From NCBI GenBank assembly GCA_964355075.1, contig CAYHCF010000005.1:62001-126000 (forward strand): DNA of 64,000 nt, in the 5' to 3' direction. Source of the DNA: B1 sp964355075. Its GTDB lineage: Bacteria; Bacteroidota; Bacteroidia; UKL13-3. Under the pieces are notes generated by a model. That model ran no database searches. It was not told where the DNA came from and worked only from the letters and a program-made list of their open reading frames with translations. This document shows, piece by piece, positions 36,872 to 46,989 of the stretch (its first letter is position 1; each line of letters opens with the position of its first letter). A program made the translations under genes and the position numbers.

Positions 36872-38665
36872 TTACATTTTTTCAGGAACCTGAATTCCTA
36901 ACAAGCCGAATGAAGAATGAATAACCTGAGCGGTCATTTTACATATTCCTAAACGCAAAAACTTCTGATCCTTGTTTTCCTCCTGTAAAATAGGATGATC
37001 ATGATAAAATTGACTATAAATTTTTGCCAATTCAAATACATAATTACAAATCACTCCCGGACTGAGATCTCTTCCTGCCTCCTCAATAATTTCAGGGAAG
37101 CCATATAGTTTCACCAGAAGCTCTTTTTCCAGTTTACTCAATTGAATATTCCCGAAATCGAAATCTGTATAATGAATGGCAGAAGCTTTTCGTAAAATGG
37201 ACCGGATTCGTGCATGAGTATATTGAATAAAAGGACCGGTATTCCCTTGGAAATCGATTGAATCCTCGGGGTTGAACATCATTTTCTTTTTAGGATCAAC
37301 CTTGAGTAGAAAATATTTTAAAGCACCCAAGCCAATGATATGGTATAAGTATTGTAATTCTTCTTCACCGGCATCAGTCATTTTGCCAAGCGCTTTGGTT
37401 GTTTCAGCAGCGGTAAACTCCATTTCAGAAATCAAATCGTCGGCATCCACCACCGTTCCTTCTCTGCTTTTCATTTTACCATGCGGCAATTCCACCATGC
37501 CATAACTTAAATGAAAAATGCCCGGAGCATAGGGTTTACCCAGCTTAAGAAGAATTAACTTAAGTACTTTAAAATGATATTCCTGTTCATTGCCCACCAC
37601 ATAGATAGAACGTTCGCATGCAAAATCCTGATATTTTAATTCAGCAGTGCCAAGGTCCTGAGTGATATATACCGAGGTTCCATCTCCACGCAAAAGCAGT
37701 TTCTGATCCAATCCTTCTTCGGTTAAATCTATCCAAACGGATCCATCCGGTTTTCTGAAAAACACACCTTGATTTAAACCGGACTGTACAATTTCTTTAC
37801 CCAATAAATACGTATTTGATTCATAATAAAAATGATCAAATTGAACTCCTAATTTTTTATAGGTATGGTTAAATCCTTCATACACCCAATCATTCATGGT
37901 TTTCCAAATTGCTATGGTATCCGCATCATTCGACTCCCACTTAAGCAATAAATCCTGAGCAGCCAAAATAGAAGGGGCATTTTTCTCCGCTTCTTCCCGA
38001 AGCATCCCGTCTGAGATTAATTCTTCAACTTCTTTTTTATAAATGGAGTCAAATTTTACATAATATTTTCCAACCAGATGATCTCCCTTTAAACCGGAAG
38101 ATGCTGGGGTTTCAGACATTCCTTCCTGCATCCACGCAAACATGCTTTTGCAAATATGAACGCCACGGTCGTTTACCAGATTACAGGTTTTTACCCGGTA
38201 TCCACTTGCGGCCAAAATCTTAGCAATTGAATATCCTAACAAGTTATTTCTGACATGTCCGAGATGTAGTGGTTTATTGGTATTTGGAGAAGAGTATTCA
38301 ACCAGAACCGATTCCCTGCTATTCGGTTCGGCAAACCCAAAAGCCTGATTTTCCATTTCATCTTTTAAGAATCTTAGCCAAAAATTATCTTTTATGGAGA
38401 GATTCAGAAAACCATTGACCACGTTAAAAGACTCCAGCAAATCAAAGTTTTCTTTCAGACCATTCCCCACTTCAAGAGCTGTTTGTTGCGGATTTTTTTT
38501 CGAAATTTTCAGATACGGGAAAACAACAAAAGTAAAATCACCCGTAAAATCAGAAGAGGTTTTTTCTATGGTAACCGCATCAGGACTAATTGAAACAGCA
38601 TATAGTTTTTGTATTGTATCCGAAATATTTTGTTTTATGATATCCTGAATCATGATGATTTTCAC
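36872..38665 (-). CDS. argS: Arginyl-tRNA synthetase
   Basis: A 597-aa class I synthetase. HIGH appears as HLGH in PNTNKPLHLGHVRNNLLGY, and KMSK appears as KMKS in PHGKMKSREGTVVDADDLI. The N-terminal additional domain recognises the tRNA D-loop, and a C-terminal DALR anticodon-binding domain follows about residue 475 (FIQYTHARIRSILRKA... to the end). Complete length. Start at Met1 (38665) or Met5 (38653). Confidence 0.96.
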   Translation of the reverse strand: MKIIMIQDIIKQNISDTIQKLYAVSISPDAVTIEKTSSDFTGDFTFVVFPYLKISKKNPQQTALEVGNGLKENFDLLESFNVVNGFLNLSIKDNFWLRFLKDEMENQAFGFAEPNSRESVLVEYSSPNTNKPLHLGHVRNNLLGYSIAKILAASGYRVKTCNLVNDRGVHICKSMFAWMQEGMSETPASSGLKGDHLVGKYYVKFDSIYKKEVEELISDGMLREEAEKNAPSILAAQDLLLKWESNDADTIAIWKTMNDWVYEGFNHTYKKLGVQFDHFYYESNTYLLGKEIVQSGLNQGVFFRKPDGSVWIDLTEEGLDQKLLLRGDGTSVYITQDLGTAELKYQDFACERSIYVVGNEQEYHFKVLKLILLKLGKPYAPGIFHLSYGMVELPHGKMKSREGTVVDADDLISEMEFTAAETTKALGKMTDAGEEELQYLYHIIGLGALKYFLLKVDPKKKMMFNPEDSIDFQGNTGPFIQYTHARIRSILRKASAIHYTDFDFGNIQLSKLEKELLVKLYGFPEIIEEAGRDLSPGVICNYVFELAKIYSQFYHDHPILQEENKDQKFLRLGICKMTAQVIHSSFGLLGIQVPEKM

Positions 38666-38830
38666 TAATTATTTGAGGTTCAAATATAAGGGAATCATTA
38701 AATATTTTTTGGTGCGTTCAGGCTTTGAATGGAACCGACAATAAGAAGCTTATTACAGGATAATTCCTGTTTAAGGCCTTTTGAAAATGCAAAATGATTT
38801 TTACGGTTTTAATACGCTCTCTATGAGCTA

Positions 38831-39985
38831 TTAAACCCGCATTAATTTTTCGGCAGCTTTTTCAAGGGTTTCATTATTTTTGGCAAAACAGAACCTCAGC
38901 ACACTGTTATCAATCTTTTTATGATAAAAAACTGAGGTTGGAATACTTGCCACTTTATACTCTTTGGTTAAACGCACGGCAAAGTCAATGTCGCGTTCCT
39001 GCGTAATCTTCGCATAGTTGAGCATTTGAAAATATGAACCCTTGCACGGCAATAGCTTAAAGTTTGAACCCTTAACGAGTTTTTGAAAATAATTCCTTTT
39101 CTCTTCATAAAATTGGTTTAATTTTAAGTAAGTTTCTACATCATCTAAATAATCAGAAATTGCATATTGGATAGGAGTATTTGCACAAAAGGCCATAAAC
39201 TGATGTACTTTTCTAAATTCTTTGGTCAGGTTTTCTGGGGCTAAAACATAACCTAATTTCCAACCGGTAGTATGAAAAGTTTTACCAAAAGAGGAAATAA
39301 TAAAGCTTCTTTCAGCCAGTTTTGGGAATCTTGCAACACTTTGGTGATCATGTTGGTCAAATAGGATATGTTCATAGACTTCATCACTTAAAACAACCAC
39401 ATCGGTATTATCCAGTATTTTCTGCAACTGAAGCATATCCGATCCCAGCAGAACACTACCGGTAGGATTATGCGGGGTATTTATCATGATCATCTTCGTT
39501 TTAAAATTGATCAGTTTTTTTACCTCATTCCAGTCAATATTATAGTCAGGATATTTGAGTTCATAATGGATTGCCCTTCCCCCGTTCAATTCGATGGCAG
39601 GAATATAGCTATCGTAACAAGGCTCTAATACAACCACTTCATCGCCCTCTTTAACCACTGCCGTGATGGCAGCAAAGATTGCATGAGTTGCTCCGGGAAC
39701 GATTGTTATCTCAGTATCGGGTTTGTAAACAGCCTTATATAAAGTTTCTGTTTTTAAGGCTATTTTTTCACGTAATTGAATCACTCCCGGCATAGGTGAA
39801 TATTGATTCATCCCCTTTTGCATATAGTGATTAACCAATTTAATTAATTTAGGGGAACAGTTAAAATCGGGGAAGCCCTGAGCCAGATTGATTGCCTGAT
39901 GCTCATTAGCCAATGCACTCATCACACTAAAAATGGTAGTACCTACACCCGGTAATTTACTTTTTACAGATCCCGTAAAATTCAT
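38831..39985 (-). CDS. Class I aminotransferase, methionine/kynurenine (YbdL) type
   Basis: A 384-aa PLP enzyme. INLAQGFPDFNC, GMNQYSPMPGVIQLREKIA, PGATHAIFAAITAVVKEGDEVVVLEPCYDSY, NTPHNPTGSVL, VVLSDEVYEHILFD and the PLP lysine in SSFGKTFHTTGWKLGYVLAP identify fold type I. The pattern is that of methionine aminotransferase/KAT enzymes, which transaminate 2-keto-4-methylthiobutyrate. The frame is open to 40042, but the extra 19 residues are hydrophobic and unconserved. ATG 39985 is preferred. Single gene. Confidence 0.9.
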   Translation of the reverse strand: MNFTGSVKSKLPGVGTTIFSVMSALANEHQAINLAQGFPDFNCSPKLIKLVNHYMQKGMNQYSPMPGVIQLREKIALKTETLYKAVYKPDTEITIVPGATHAIFAAITAVVKEGDEVVVLEPCYDSYIPAIELNGGRAIHYELKYPDYNIDWNEVKKLINFKTKMIMINTPHNPTGSVLLGSDMLQLQKILDNTDVVVLSDEVYEHILFDQHDHQSVARFPKLAERSFIISSFGKTFHTTGWKLGYVLAPENLTKEFRKVHQFMAFCANTPIQYAISDYLDDVETYLKLNQFYEEKRNYFQKLVKGSNFKLLPCKGSYFQMLNYAKITQERDIDFAVRLTKEYKVASIPTSVFYHKKIDNSVLRFCFAKNNETLEKAAEKLMRV

Positions 39986-40167
39986 TAATGTTTCAGCTAT
40001 TAAATTCCAATTATAAGCAAATAACCCTATAAAGCACAACATAAATTTATAACAGGGTGAAGGAGTGAATATTAATAGTAAATAGCAATAAAGGTCAGTT
40101 GTTTTTCCCTTAAACTTTGCAAATGATTTAATAATTATATATTCTCGTATCTCTAATTAAATAATTT

Positions 40168-41034
40168 ATGTTGCTCATTGCAGACGGTGGTTCAACCAAA
40201 ACGGATTGGTGTTTAACTGATAAAAAAGGTGAAAACAGCAAAATATTTCATACCACAGGATACAATCCCTATTTTATTGATACCGAATCCATTTATGATT
40301 CTTTATCAGAAAACCTGCTAAATGATTTGGATGCAAATCAGGTTTCAGAAATATACTTTTACGGTGCAGGCTGCAGTACTGCTGAGAAAAAAGACATTGT
40401 TCATAAAGCACTTTTTAGAAGTTTTCCGAAAGCAAAAACACTGTTTGTAGGCCACGATTTGTTAGCAACTGCACGTGCTTTATTAGGTAAGGAGAAAGGA
40501 TTTGCCGCTATATTGGGTACAGGGTGTAATACCTGCCTTTACGATGGGGATGATGTATTTCTGAATATTGACTCACTGGGATATTTGTTAGGTGATGAAG
40601 GAAGTGGAAGTTATATAGGTAAAAAATTTGTACGTGATTTTATGCGTAAAAGACTGGAACCCGAATTGTACGCTAGGTTTAAAGAAAGATTTCAAATTAA
40701 AGACAATGAACAAATATTTCATGTTCTATATACTACACCCTTTCCCAATCGCTATTTAGCCAGCTTTTGTAAATTTGCTGATGAATATGAAACACACCCC
40801 TATGTAAGAAATAAAGTACGTGATTCATTCCATGATTTCTTTAAAAATCTTGCCAGTAAATATCCTGATTACAAATCCTACAAATTTAATTGTGTGGGAT
40901 CAGTTGGCTTTGTATTTAAAGATATTTTAGAAGAAGTTTCCCTTAGTTTTGATATGCAAATCGGTAAAATTGTTAAATCTCCTTTAAATAGCCTGGTGAA
41001 ATTTCATTTGGATGAAGTTTCTAAAACAAAATAG
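40168..41034 (+). CDS. BadF/BadG-type sugar (N-acetylglucosamine) kinase
   Basis: A 288-aa ASKHA-fold ATPase. LLIADGGSTKTDWCL (phosphate 1 loop) and TGYNPYFID are at the N-terminus, GKEKGFAAILGTGCNT forms the second phosphate loop, and SLGYLLGDEGSGSYIGKKFVRDFM is the substrate/adenosine region. This matches the GlcNAc-kinase branch of the BadF family in Bacteroidota. It probably phosphorylates amino sugars recovered from the wall. Convergent with the DUF2079 gene, with a 3-nt gap. Confidence 0.85.
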   Translation: MLLIADGGSTKTDWCLTDKKGENSKIFHTTGYNPYFIDTESIYDSLSENLLNDLDANQVSEIYFYGAGCSTAEKKDIVHKALFRSFPKAKTLFVGHDLLATARALLGKEKGFAAILGTGCNTCLYDGDDVFLNIDSLGYLLGDEGSGSYIGKKFVRDFMRKRLEPELYARFKERFQIKDNEQIFHVLYTTPFPNRYLASFCKFADEYETHPYVRNKVRDSFHDFFKNLASKYPDYKSYKFNCVGSVGFVFKDILEEVSLSFDMQIGKIVKSPLNSLVKFHLDEVSKTK

Positions 41035-41037
41035 CAA

Positions 41038-42528
41038 CTACTTTTTGTCTTTTAACTTTAAAATTAACAAGGGTTTTTCGTTGAAACTTATTTCCCAGAA
41101 TGGGCTATGTTTTAAGGAATCTAAAAGGCTTTGGTACTTTATTTGATCCAATGGATAAACCAATTCAGTGGGTTCAAGAACCGCTATTACATTGGCATCT
41201 TTTATAAATGGGAAATGGTAAATAAAGTCACGGTTTGCAATATGAGGAATGATATTTGACTGAGCCGAAACCTTGTCATTGGCGTTTATTGTGTTCAGCC
41301 CCGATTCAAGAATTTTTACAGGCAACTGACTTTGATAATGTTCCATTTTGAAGACATTTTCATTTAGCTCGTTATAATAATAAGACACCCGACTTTGCAT
41401 TTTTGTATAGGTTATATAAGCCGTTCCAAATAAACAAATAAACAATAAGAGTCCTTTTGCTTTTGGAGATTTAAGCGAGTATAACATTAAAAGAATGGCC
41501 AGCGCGATAGCGGGTGCAAACTCAATATTATATTGATAATTGATCCCCCAGAATACGGTTTCTTTATTCCATAATTTCTGTATCAACAAAGGTAAAATCA
41601 GCCATAAAAATTCGGGTTTCCATAGCAGGGCAATACCACCGGATAACAATAGGGCAATAAGGAGTTCATGCTTAATAACTTCATCCAAATCGGGCTGAAT
41701 ATGGCTTTTATAAAATAACTGAAAAACCTGTAAAGGTTGCGTAAAAATGGTTGAAGCAATTTCTTGTATACCATTGCCAAGATGAGAGTAACGGGTTAAT
41801 TGTTCAAATTTCCCTACGGTACTCAAGGTAGGCATCATCCATAAACTGACTGCCAAAAACCAGACCACACATACTACAATCAAAGCCGATGGGAAAATCC
41901 ATTGACGAACATTCCATTGTTTGTTTACCAAAACAAATCCTATCAAAATAAATGGCAGCCATATAGCAAAATTTTCCTTACTGATGAGCATGGCCAGAAA
42001 GCAAAAAAAAGCCGGCCATTTTTTATCAAATGAATAAAAGTAAAATAACCAGGGGAGAAAACATGCACCAATTACATTCTCATGAAAATCGGAAGCGAGG
42101 GCTCCATAAATAGCAAAGCTCATGTAAAATTGCAGGGTAATGAGCCATGCAAACACCTGGTTATTGAGCAATTTTATGGCTACCTTATAGATACCCAATC
42201 CACAAAATACCAGGGCAAAATTTTGAACAAGAATTAAGGTGTAGGAGCCAAATATCCAATACAAGGGCGAAAGCAAAGGAACCCAAAAACTAAAATGCAG
42301 GCTCAGATACGGCGCATTCGCATTTTGCAACAATAAAGTACAAACCGGGTTATGAAAATTCGCAAATTGATACAGGGCCTGATTGGCAATTCCGTAGTCC
42401 AATGCAGCCGACCGGAAAAAATAATGATTAAGGATGGAAACCGAAAAAAACACGAAAAAGAAAAAGACATGAAGGCTGAGTTCAGGAATTTTTCTAATGA
42501 ATATCTTTAGGTTTGATAGGGTTTTCAT
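41038..42528 (-). CDS. DUF2079 polytopic membrane protein
   Basis: A 496-aa integral membrane protein with about ten hydrophobic helices over residues 15-380 and a soluble C-terminus. Segments such as LDYGIANQALYQFANFHNP and ASDFHENVIGACFLPWLFYF (acidic DFHE motif on the first large loop) are typical of DUF2079, distantly related to GT-C glycosyltransferases. It may transfer a lipid-linked sugar, but no member is well characterised. Likely downstream in the same transcript as tamB (76-bp gap). Confidence 0.8.
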   Translation of the reverse strand: MKTLSNLKIFIRKIPELSLHVFFFFVFFSVSILNHYFFRSAALDYGIANQALYQFANFHNPVCTLLLQNANAPYLSLHFSFWVPLLSPLYWIFGSYTLILVQNFALVFCGLGIYKVAIKLLNNQVFAWLITLQFYMSFAIYGALASDFHENVIGACFLPWLFYFYSFDKKWPAFFCFLAMLISKENFAIWLPFILIGFVLVNKQWNVRQWIFPSALIVVCVVWFLAVSLWMMPTLSTVGKFEQLTRYSHLGNGIQEIASTIFTQPLQVFQLFYKSHIQPDLDEVIKHELLIALLLSGGIALLWKPEFLWLILPLLIQKLWNKETVFWGINYQYNIEFAPAIALAILLMLYSLKSPKAKGLLLFICLFGTAYITYTKMQSRVSYYYNELNENVFKMEHYQSQLPVKILESGLNTINANDKVSAQSNIIPHIANRDFIYHFPFIKDANVIAVLEPTELVYPLDQIKYQSLLDSLKHSPFWEISFNEKPLLILKLKDKK

Positions 42529-42604
42529 AACAATTATGTTACTCTAGTTGCACAAAAAGAAATAACATTTTAATAAGTTTTTCTGCGTATGCATTGCAGG
42601 TACA

Positions 42605-45600
42605 TTAAAAATAAATGGGATTTTGTTTCTTAAATAAATCAATAAAGCGATCTGACTCTTTTTTGTAAAATAATCCTAAACCTGAGGTTACCACATTTCG
42701 GTTATAAATGGGATCAAAGCCGGTTCGATTAAATAATTTAAGTTTGGTATTTCCATTCTTTTTAATGTTGTAGGCCGCACTAAAATTACTTTGCGTATTA
42801 TCCGTTGCATAGCTTCCCTGTAATTCAAGACGGTTATCTAAAAAACGTTTTGATGCCGATAATACAACAGTCCGGCTTAATTTTACATCTGTAGCATTTA
42901 ACAAATCCACATTTAAATCTATTCCCGGAACAATTTTACCCAGCAAACCTGCCGCCTGTTTCGACAACAAATCGGATACGGTTTGGGAGCCTAATCCATT
43001 TGCTGCATTATTAATGCTGTTGGTAAGCGGTATAAAACTACCGGAAATCAACAGGAACAACATCTGTTGGTTCATTATTTCGGGTTCTTTTCTAAAATTG
43101 GCAACAACGGCATTTAATTCAGATGCAGCCGAACCGGTAATACTGCTTTGCAAATCAGGGAAATTCAAATCAAAATAAAGCTGGGGTTTATCAATGCTTC
43201 CTTTAATATTAATCAGACACTCCACCGGAACACGCACTTTCGGATCAGGCGCATTCGACATGTTTACGATTTCACCTAAAGAAGCTCTTAATTTATAAAC
43301 GCCGATAATCTTTAAGTCTCCACCCATCGGATCCCCAGTCCAGCTGATTCTGCTACCACTTCTTAAATCAAACTTTTTTGCCACCACATTTAACGCGCTG
43401 AAACGGTAATCTCCTTCAGAAACTTCGTAATCACCAAACATCAAAAATTCTCCATCCGGTGATAGTTTAAGATTTAATTTCCCGGATCCTTTTGCTTTAA
43501 TCCTGTCATCCGATTTGGTGTCAAACAGCATTTGTATTTCGGCATTCGGGGTTGCGTTTATATTCAGGTTTATACCAATTCCAAATGGAATATTTTTTGC
43601 TTTTGCTGTTGACAACCGAATGGTATCATTATCTACATAATTAATAATTGAAAACTCTTCATCATCACTGATACCAAAGGGGTTAATCATAATTTTTGTT
43701 CCCTTTTCAGATTTCACATTGATATTCATCTGAACTTTACTTTCACTCCCAATTAAATCAAGATCACCACTGGCATAAGCCAGGCCATTAAACAATTCAT
43801 TGTCTTTTTCATTCGTATTCAAAACCTGAAGGGATTTAAAGTCGTCCACTTTAATATGATAGGAGAACTTTTTAAATCCATTGTGATTAATAACTCCGGA
43901 GACTGTGGCTTTATTCTTATTCACATCAAAAGCTTCAAAAGGATTAATTTTTATGTTATCCTCATTTAAGACAAAATTTGCGTTGGGTAGCGTGTAAATT
44001 GTTTGCAGGTATTCAATTTTGAATTTTGCATTGCTTAAATAAATATTCCCTTTCAATTTCAAATCATCCGGATGCCCCTTTAAATTGGCTTTTAAACTTG
44101 CCTTACCACTGTAAATTTTCGCATAGTCCTTTACAAATGCTTGAAATGCATTCACTTCAGACTCATTAAAAATCAGATCCAAATCTAAAATATTATCCTG
44201 AACCCCATAAATTCCCGTCCCTTTCAAATTATTAATTTTACCTTTTAAAGATTCAAAATCTATGGCAATTTTCTGGTCGTTTTCCCTGTATCCCGTGGCG
44301 ATATCATAGTCACCAAGGGTGTCCTGATCCAATGAAAAGTTCAGCAACTTCAGCTTACTCAGTATCACTTCACGTTGACCAATTTTTTTGTAATTTAAAA
44401 ACCCATTGGTAATACCTCCGGTTGCAATAGACAAGTCAGGGAGGAGCAGATTTATATTTTTTAAGTCAAAATCCTGTAGATTAATATTGACATCTCTTTT
44501 ACCTTGCCCAAAGCTATAATATCCATCTACCTTTAGGATTTGATTCGCGTTGAATAGGGTAAAATCAGTTATCGAGATTCTTTCGGCATTCAAAGAGATG
44601 TTCTTTCCCTGCCTATTCTCCCATTTACTTCCATTAGTACCGATTAATGAAGGCAAAATATCAATTAAAACTTCTTTATCCGAAAAAAGCAGACTTTGTT
44701 TAGATGAACCCATCAACAGGCTATTTGTATCCGAAACCTGAAATTGCAAGTTACACAGATTTAAGGATGCATCAGCTTTTAATGCGAAATCACCAATATA
44801 AAGTGTATCGGCCTTTCCAAACTGTTTTATTCCCAAAAGCAGGTTTAAATGAGAAGCATCCGTCTCTTCCATTTTTAGGGTTGTATTTGTGAATTGATAG
44901 TCCATTAAATTTATCAGTCCTGCAAATCCTAAAACGGAATAGCTTTTATCCGAACTGTTAACTTCGGCGTGCAGCTCAACATTTGAGGCATTATACCCCG
45001 GAAATAATAATGGAGAAATGGAAGCTGTTGAAATCAGCTTTAAATCAAGTTTAAAATTTTGTTCAGGATTTTTTACAGGGATCTTAGGTTTAAAATATGC
45101 TCCCCCCAGCGAACTGGTCCAGTATATGAGTTGATCACTCAAGTCGGTTAAACTAAATTGACCCTTAACAGTAGCCTTAATAAAATCTCCATTTAACTTT
45201 ACTAATTCCTCCTTGCCCATTTCAGATTCAAGAACCAATTCATTAATGACGTAAGATACTCTATCTTTCGTGTAATTAACGTTTTCCACTTTCATCACTC
45301 CGTAATTATCATTCAGGTTTTTAAAATGGAAATCTGCAAACAAGTCGGTGCTCATGGTAATCTTCTGATTGTTTAAATGAAGGTCTTTCAGATCCGAATA
45401 ACCTACATTTCCATCCAATTCAACATGCGTGTATGTTTTGGAAAAATCGACATTAAGTTGTGTGTTTAAAATAATATTGGTGTCCTGAATATCGAAGAAC
45501 GCACTTAATTTTTTATGCTTCACCCTACCCTTGATTTGGGTATTGGTATAATTATAATTGAATAAATCTATTTGCGCAATTTGAAAATTAAAATTTGAAT

Positions 45601-46957
45601 TTAACGTATTCAGATCAAAACCTTCGCCATCCACATCTGCATTTAAACTCAGCACTCCAATTTTATTGTTTTTTAATAAAGCACCTAAATTAAAATGATC
45701 AAATACAAAGTTTCCCGAATACTTTGACAACATGGTTTTTGGGTTCAGTTTCATGTTGATATCTGTTTCCACATTTCCGAATTGGGTCTCGCCAACGCCA
45801 TAACTTACAAAATCATTATAAAATCCGGTATAATGGCCACGATAAACTATTTTACCTAAATCACCAATTACATCAGGTAATTTCATTGCAGAAATCTGTT
45901 CCAGATCGCTCCGTATACTGGAACAATAATCAGCGTTGATATCCATAAAGGTTTCTTCCACTACCGGCAATCCCTTCATCTTCACATTGCCTGTAAATTT
46001 AGTTTCTGAACCAATCAAGGCAACAATATTTCTAACGCTAAGATCGCTGATTGTGCCTTTAACAGTAGCGCTGATTTTGGTTTTGTAGTGATATTCTTTA
46101 AGAGCCGACAAAAAATAACTCAGGTCTTTCATATCCACTTCGCTTTGCTGAAGATTCACATTAAAAACCACACTGTCATACAAATAGTCATAACTATCGT
46201 AATCCTTTGTATTCAAACTTACATAGTTCTTAATATGGCTATTTGGAGTGAGCAAATCCAATTTATCCAACTGAATAATTTTATCGCTGATTGATACCAG
46301 GCCATTCATTCTTGTAACCGAAAAGCCTGAACGCTCTTTCACCGATAAATTTCTTACATCAAAATGGAGAGAATCATTGTATACAGTAAATTTCTTAGAC
46401 CTTACATTGGCTTCATAGAAATGAATGCGAAAAGGGTCAAAATCGTCTGTTCCATAATCTTTCGTGGAATCGACATACATAAATCGGGAATCCATGCATT
46501 CTACGTTTCTAAATTCCAGAATAAAGGGAATAGTACTTGTTGATTTGACCGTATCATTTGGGTTAAAAAAGCTGTAAATTACATTTAAGCTATAGGTTCC
46601 ATCCTTATAGGTTGTAATTTTACACAGACCCTCATCAACCACCACATCATTTAGTATAAAATGGGTTGAATCCAGCTGAAGTCCTAAAATATTAAATTGA
46701 ACTCTGCCTGCATAAAAGGTGGTATCCGTCTTTTGATCCCCGAATTTTGCTTGTCTCAAACTAAAATAAGACCAGCCGTCGTAACTTATTTCGCCAATAC
46801 TGATATGTGTTTTATATCGTTTGTTTACATAATCACAAATCCTATTTGTCAAATAATTTTGAAATGTAAAACTGCTAAAAAGCAGGTACAAGAGCATCAG
46901 CAAACCGATAAAGCCTGCTAATAATACATAAGATATTTTGATAAGCTTCTTAAGCAA
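42605..46957 (-). CDS. Translocation/assembly module TamB-like protein
   Basis: A 1450-aa AsmA/TamB-family protein. An N-terminal membrane anchor (about 7-30) is followed by long stretches of repeating amphipathic beta strands. The conserved C-terminal DUF490/TamB domain (about 1130-1430) contains GSGKLNLKLSPDGEFLMFGDYEVSEGDYRFSALNVVAKKFDLRSGSRISWTGDP and NAVVANFRKEPEIMNQQMLFLLISGSF. It forms a periplasm-spanning hydrophobic groove for outer-membrane protein insertion or lipid transport. The start codon is TTG 46957, with no ATG nearby. Divergent from tsaD with only 32 bp between. Confidence 0.92.
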   Translation of the reverse strand: MLKKLIKISYVLLAGFIGLLMLLYLLFSSFTFQNYLTNRICDYVNKRYKTHISIGEISYDGWSYFSLRQAKFGDQKTDTTFYAGRVQFNILGLQLDSTHFILNDVVVDEGLCKITTYKDGTYSLNVIYSFFNPNDTVKSTSTIPFILEFRNVECMDSRFMYVDSTKDYGTDDFDPFRIHFYEANVRSKKFTVYNDSLHFDVRNLSVKERSGFSVTRMNGLVSISDKIIQLDKLDLLTPNSHIKNYVSLNTKDYDSYDYLYDSVVFNVNLQQSEVDMKDLSYFLSALKEYHYKTKISATVKGTISDLSVRNIVALIGSETKFTGNVKMKGLPVVEETFMDINADYCSSIRSDLEQISAMKLPDVIGDLGKIVYRGHYTGFYNDFVSYGVGETQFGNVETDINMKLNPKTMLSKYSGNFVFDHFNLGALLKNNKIGVLSLNADVDGEGFDLNTLNSNFNFQIAQIDLFNYNYTNTQIKGRVKHKKLSAFFDIQDTNIILNTQLNVDFSKTYTHVELDGNVGYSDLKDLHLNNQKITMSTDLFADFHFKNLNDNYGVMKVENVNYTKDRVSYVINELVLESEMGKEELVKLNGDFIKATVKGQFSLTDLSDQLIYWTSSLGGAYFKPKIPVKNPEQNFKLDLKLISTASISPLLFPGYNASNVELHAEVNSSDKSYSVLGFAGLINLMDYQFTNTTLKMEETDASHLNLLLGIKQFGKADTLYIGDFALKADASLNLCNLQFQVSDTNSLLMGSSKQSLLFSDKEVLIDILPSLIGTNGSKWENRQGKNISLNAERISITDFTLFNANQILKVDGYYSFGQGKRDVNINLQDFDLKNINLLLPDLSIATGGITNGFLNYKKIGQREVILSKLKLLNFSLDQDTLGDYDIATGYRENDQKIAIDFESLKGKINNLKGTGIYGVQDNILDLDLIFNESEVNAFQAFVKDYAKIYSGKASLKANLKGHPDDLKLKGNIYLSNAKFKIEYLQTIYTLPNANFVLNEDNIKINPFEAFDVNKNKATVSGVINHNGFKKFSYHIKVDDFKSLQVLNTNEKDNELFNGLAYASGDLDLIGSESKVQMNINVKSEKGTKIMINPFGISDDEEFSIINYVDNDTIRLSTAKAKNIPFGIGINLNINATPNAEIQMLFDTKSDDRIKAKGSGKLNLKLSPDGEFLMFGDYEVSEGDYRFSALNVVAKKFDLRSGSRISWTGDPMGGDLKIIGVYKLRASLGEIVNMSNAPDPKVRVPVECLINIKGSIDKPQLYFDLNFPDLQSSITGSAASELNAVVANFRKEPEIMNQQMLFLLISGSFIPLTNSINNAANGLGSQTVSDLLSKQAAGLLGKIVPGIDLNVDLLNATDVKLSRTVVLSASKRFLDNRLELQGSYATDNTQSNFSAAYNIKKNGNTKLKLFNRTGFDPIYNRNVVTSGLGLFYKKESDRFIDLFKKQNPIYF

Positions 46958-46969
46958 CGTAGTTTTGTC

Positions 46970-46977
46970 CGAATATA
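46970..46977 (-). promoter_or_regulatory. Candidate -7 box for tamB
   Basis: The minus strand reads TATATTCG 12 nt upstream of the TTG start, close to TAnnTTTG. The leader would be only a few nucleotides. The tsaD promoter must overlap this 32-bp gap or the tamB coding start. Confidence 0.3.
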
Positions 46978-46989
46978 AGCATTAAACCA

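Noticed and set aside
39986..40042. N-terminal 19-residue hydrophobic extension of the aminotransferase
   Set aside because: Cytoplasmic family members begin at MNFTGSVKSKLP; the extension is chance open frame.
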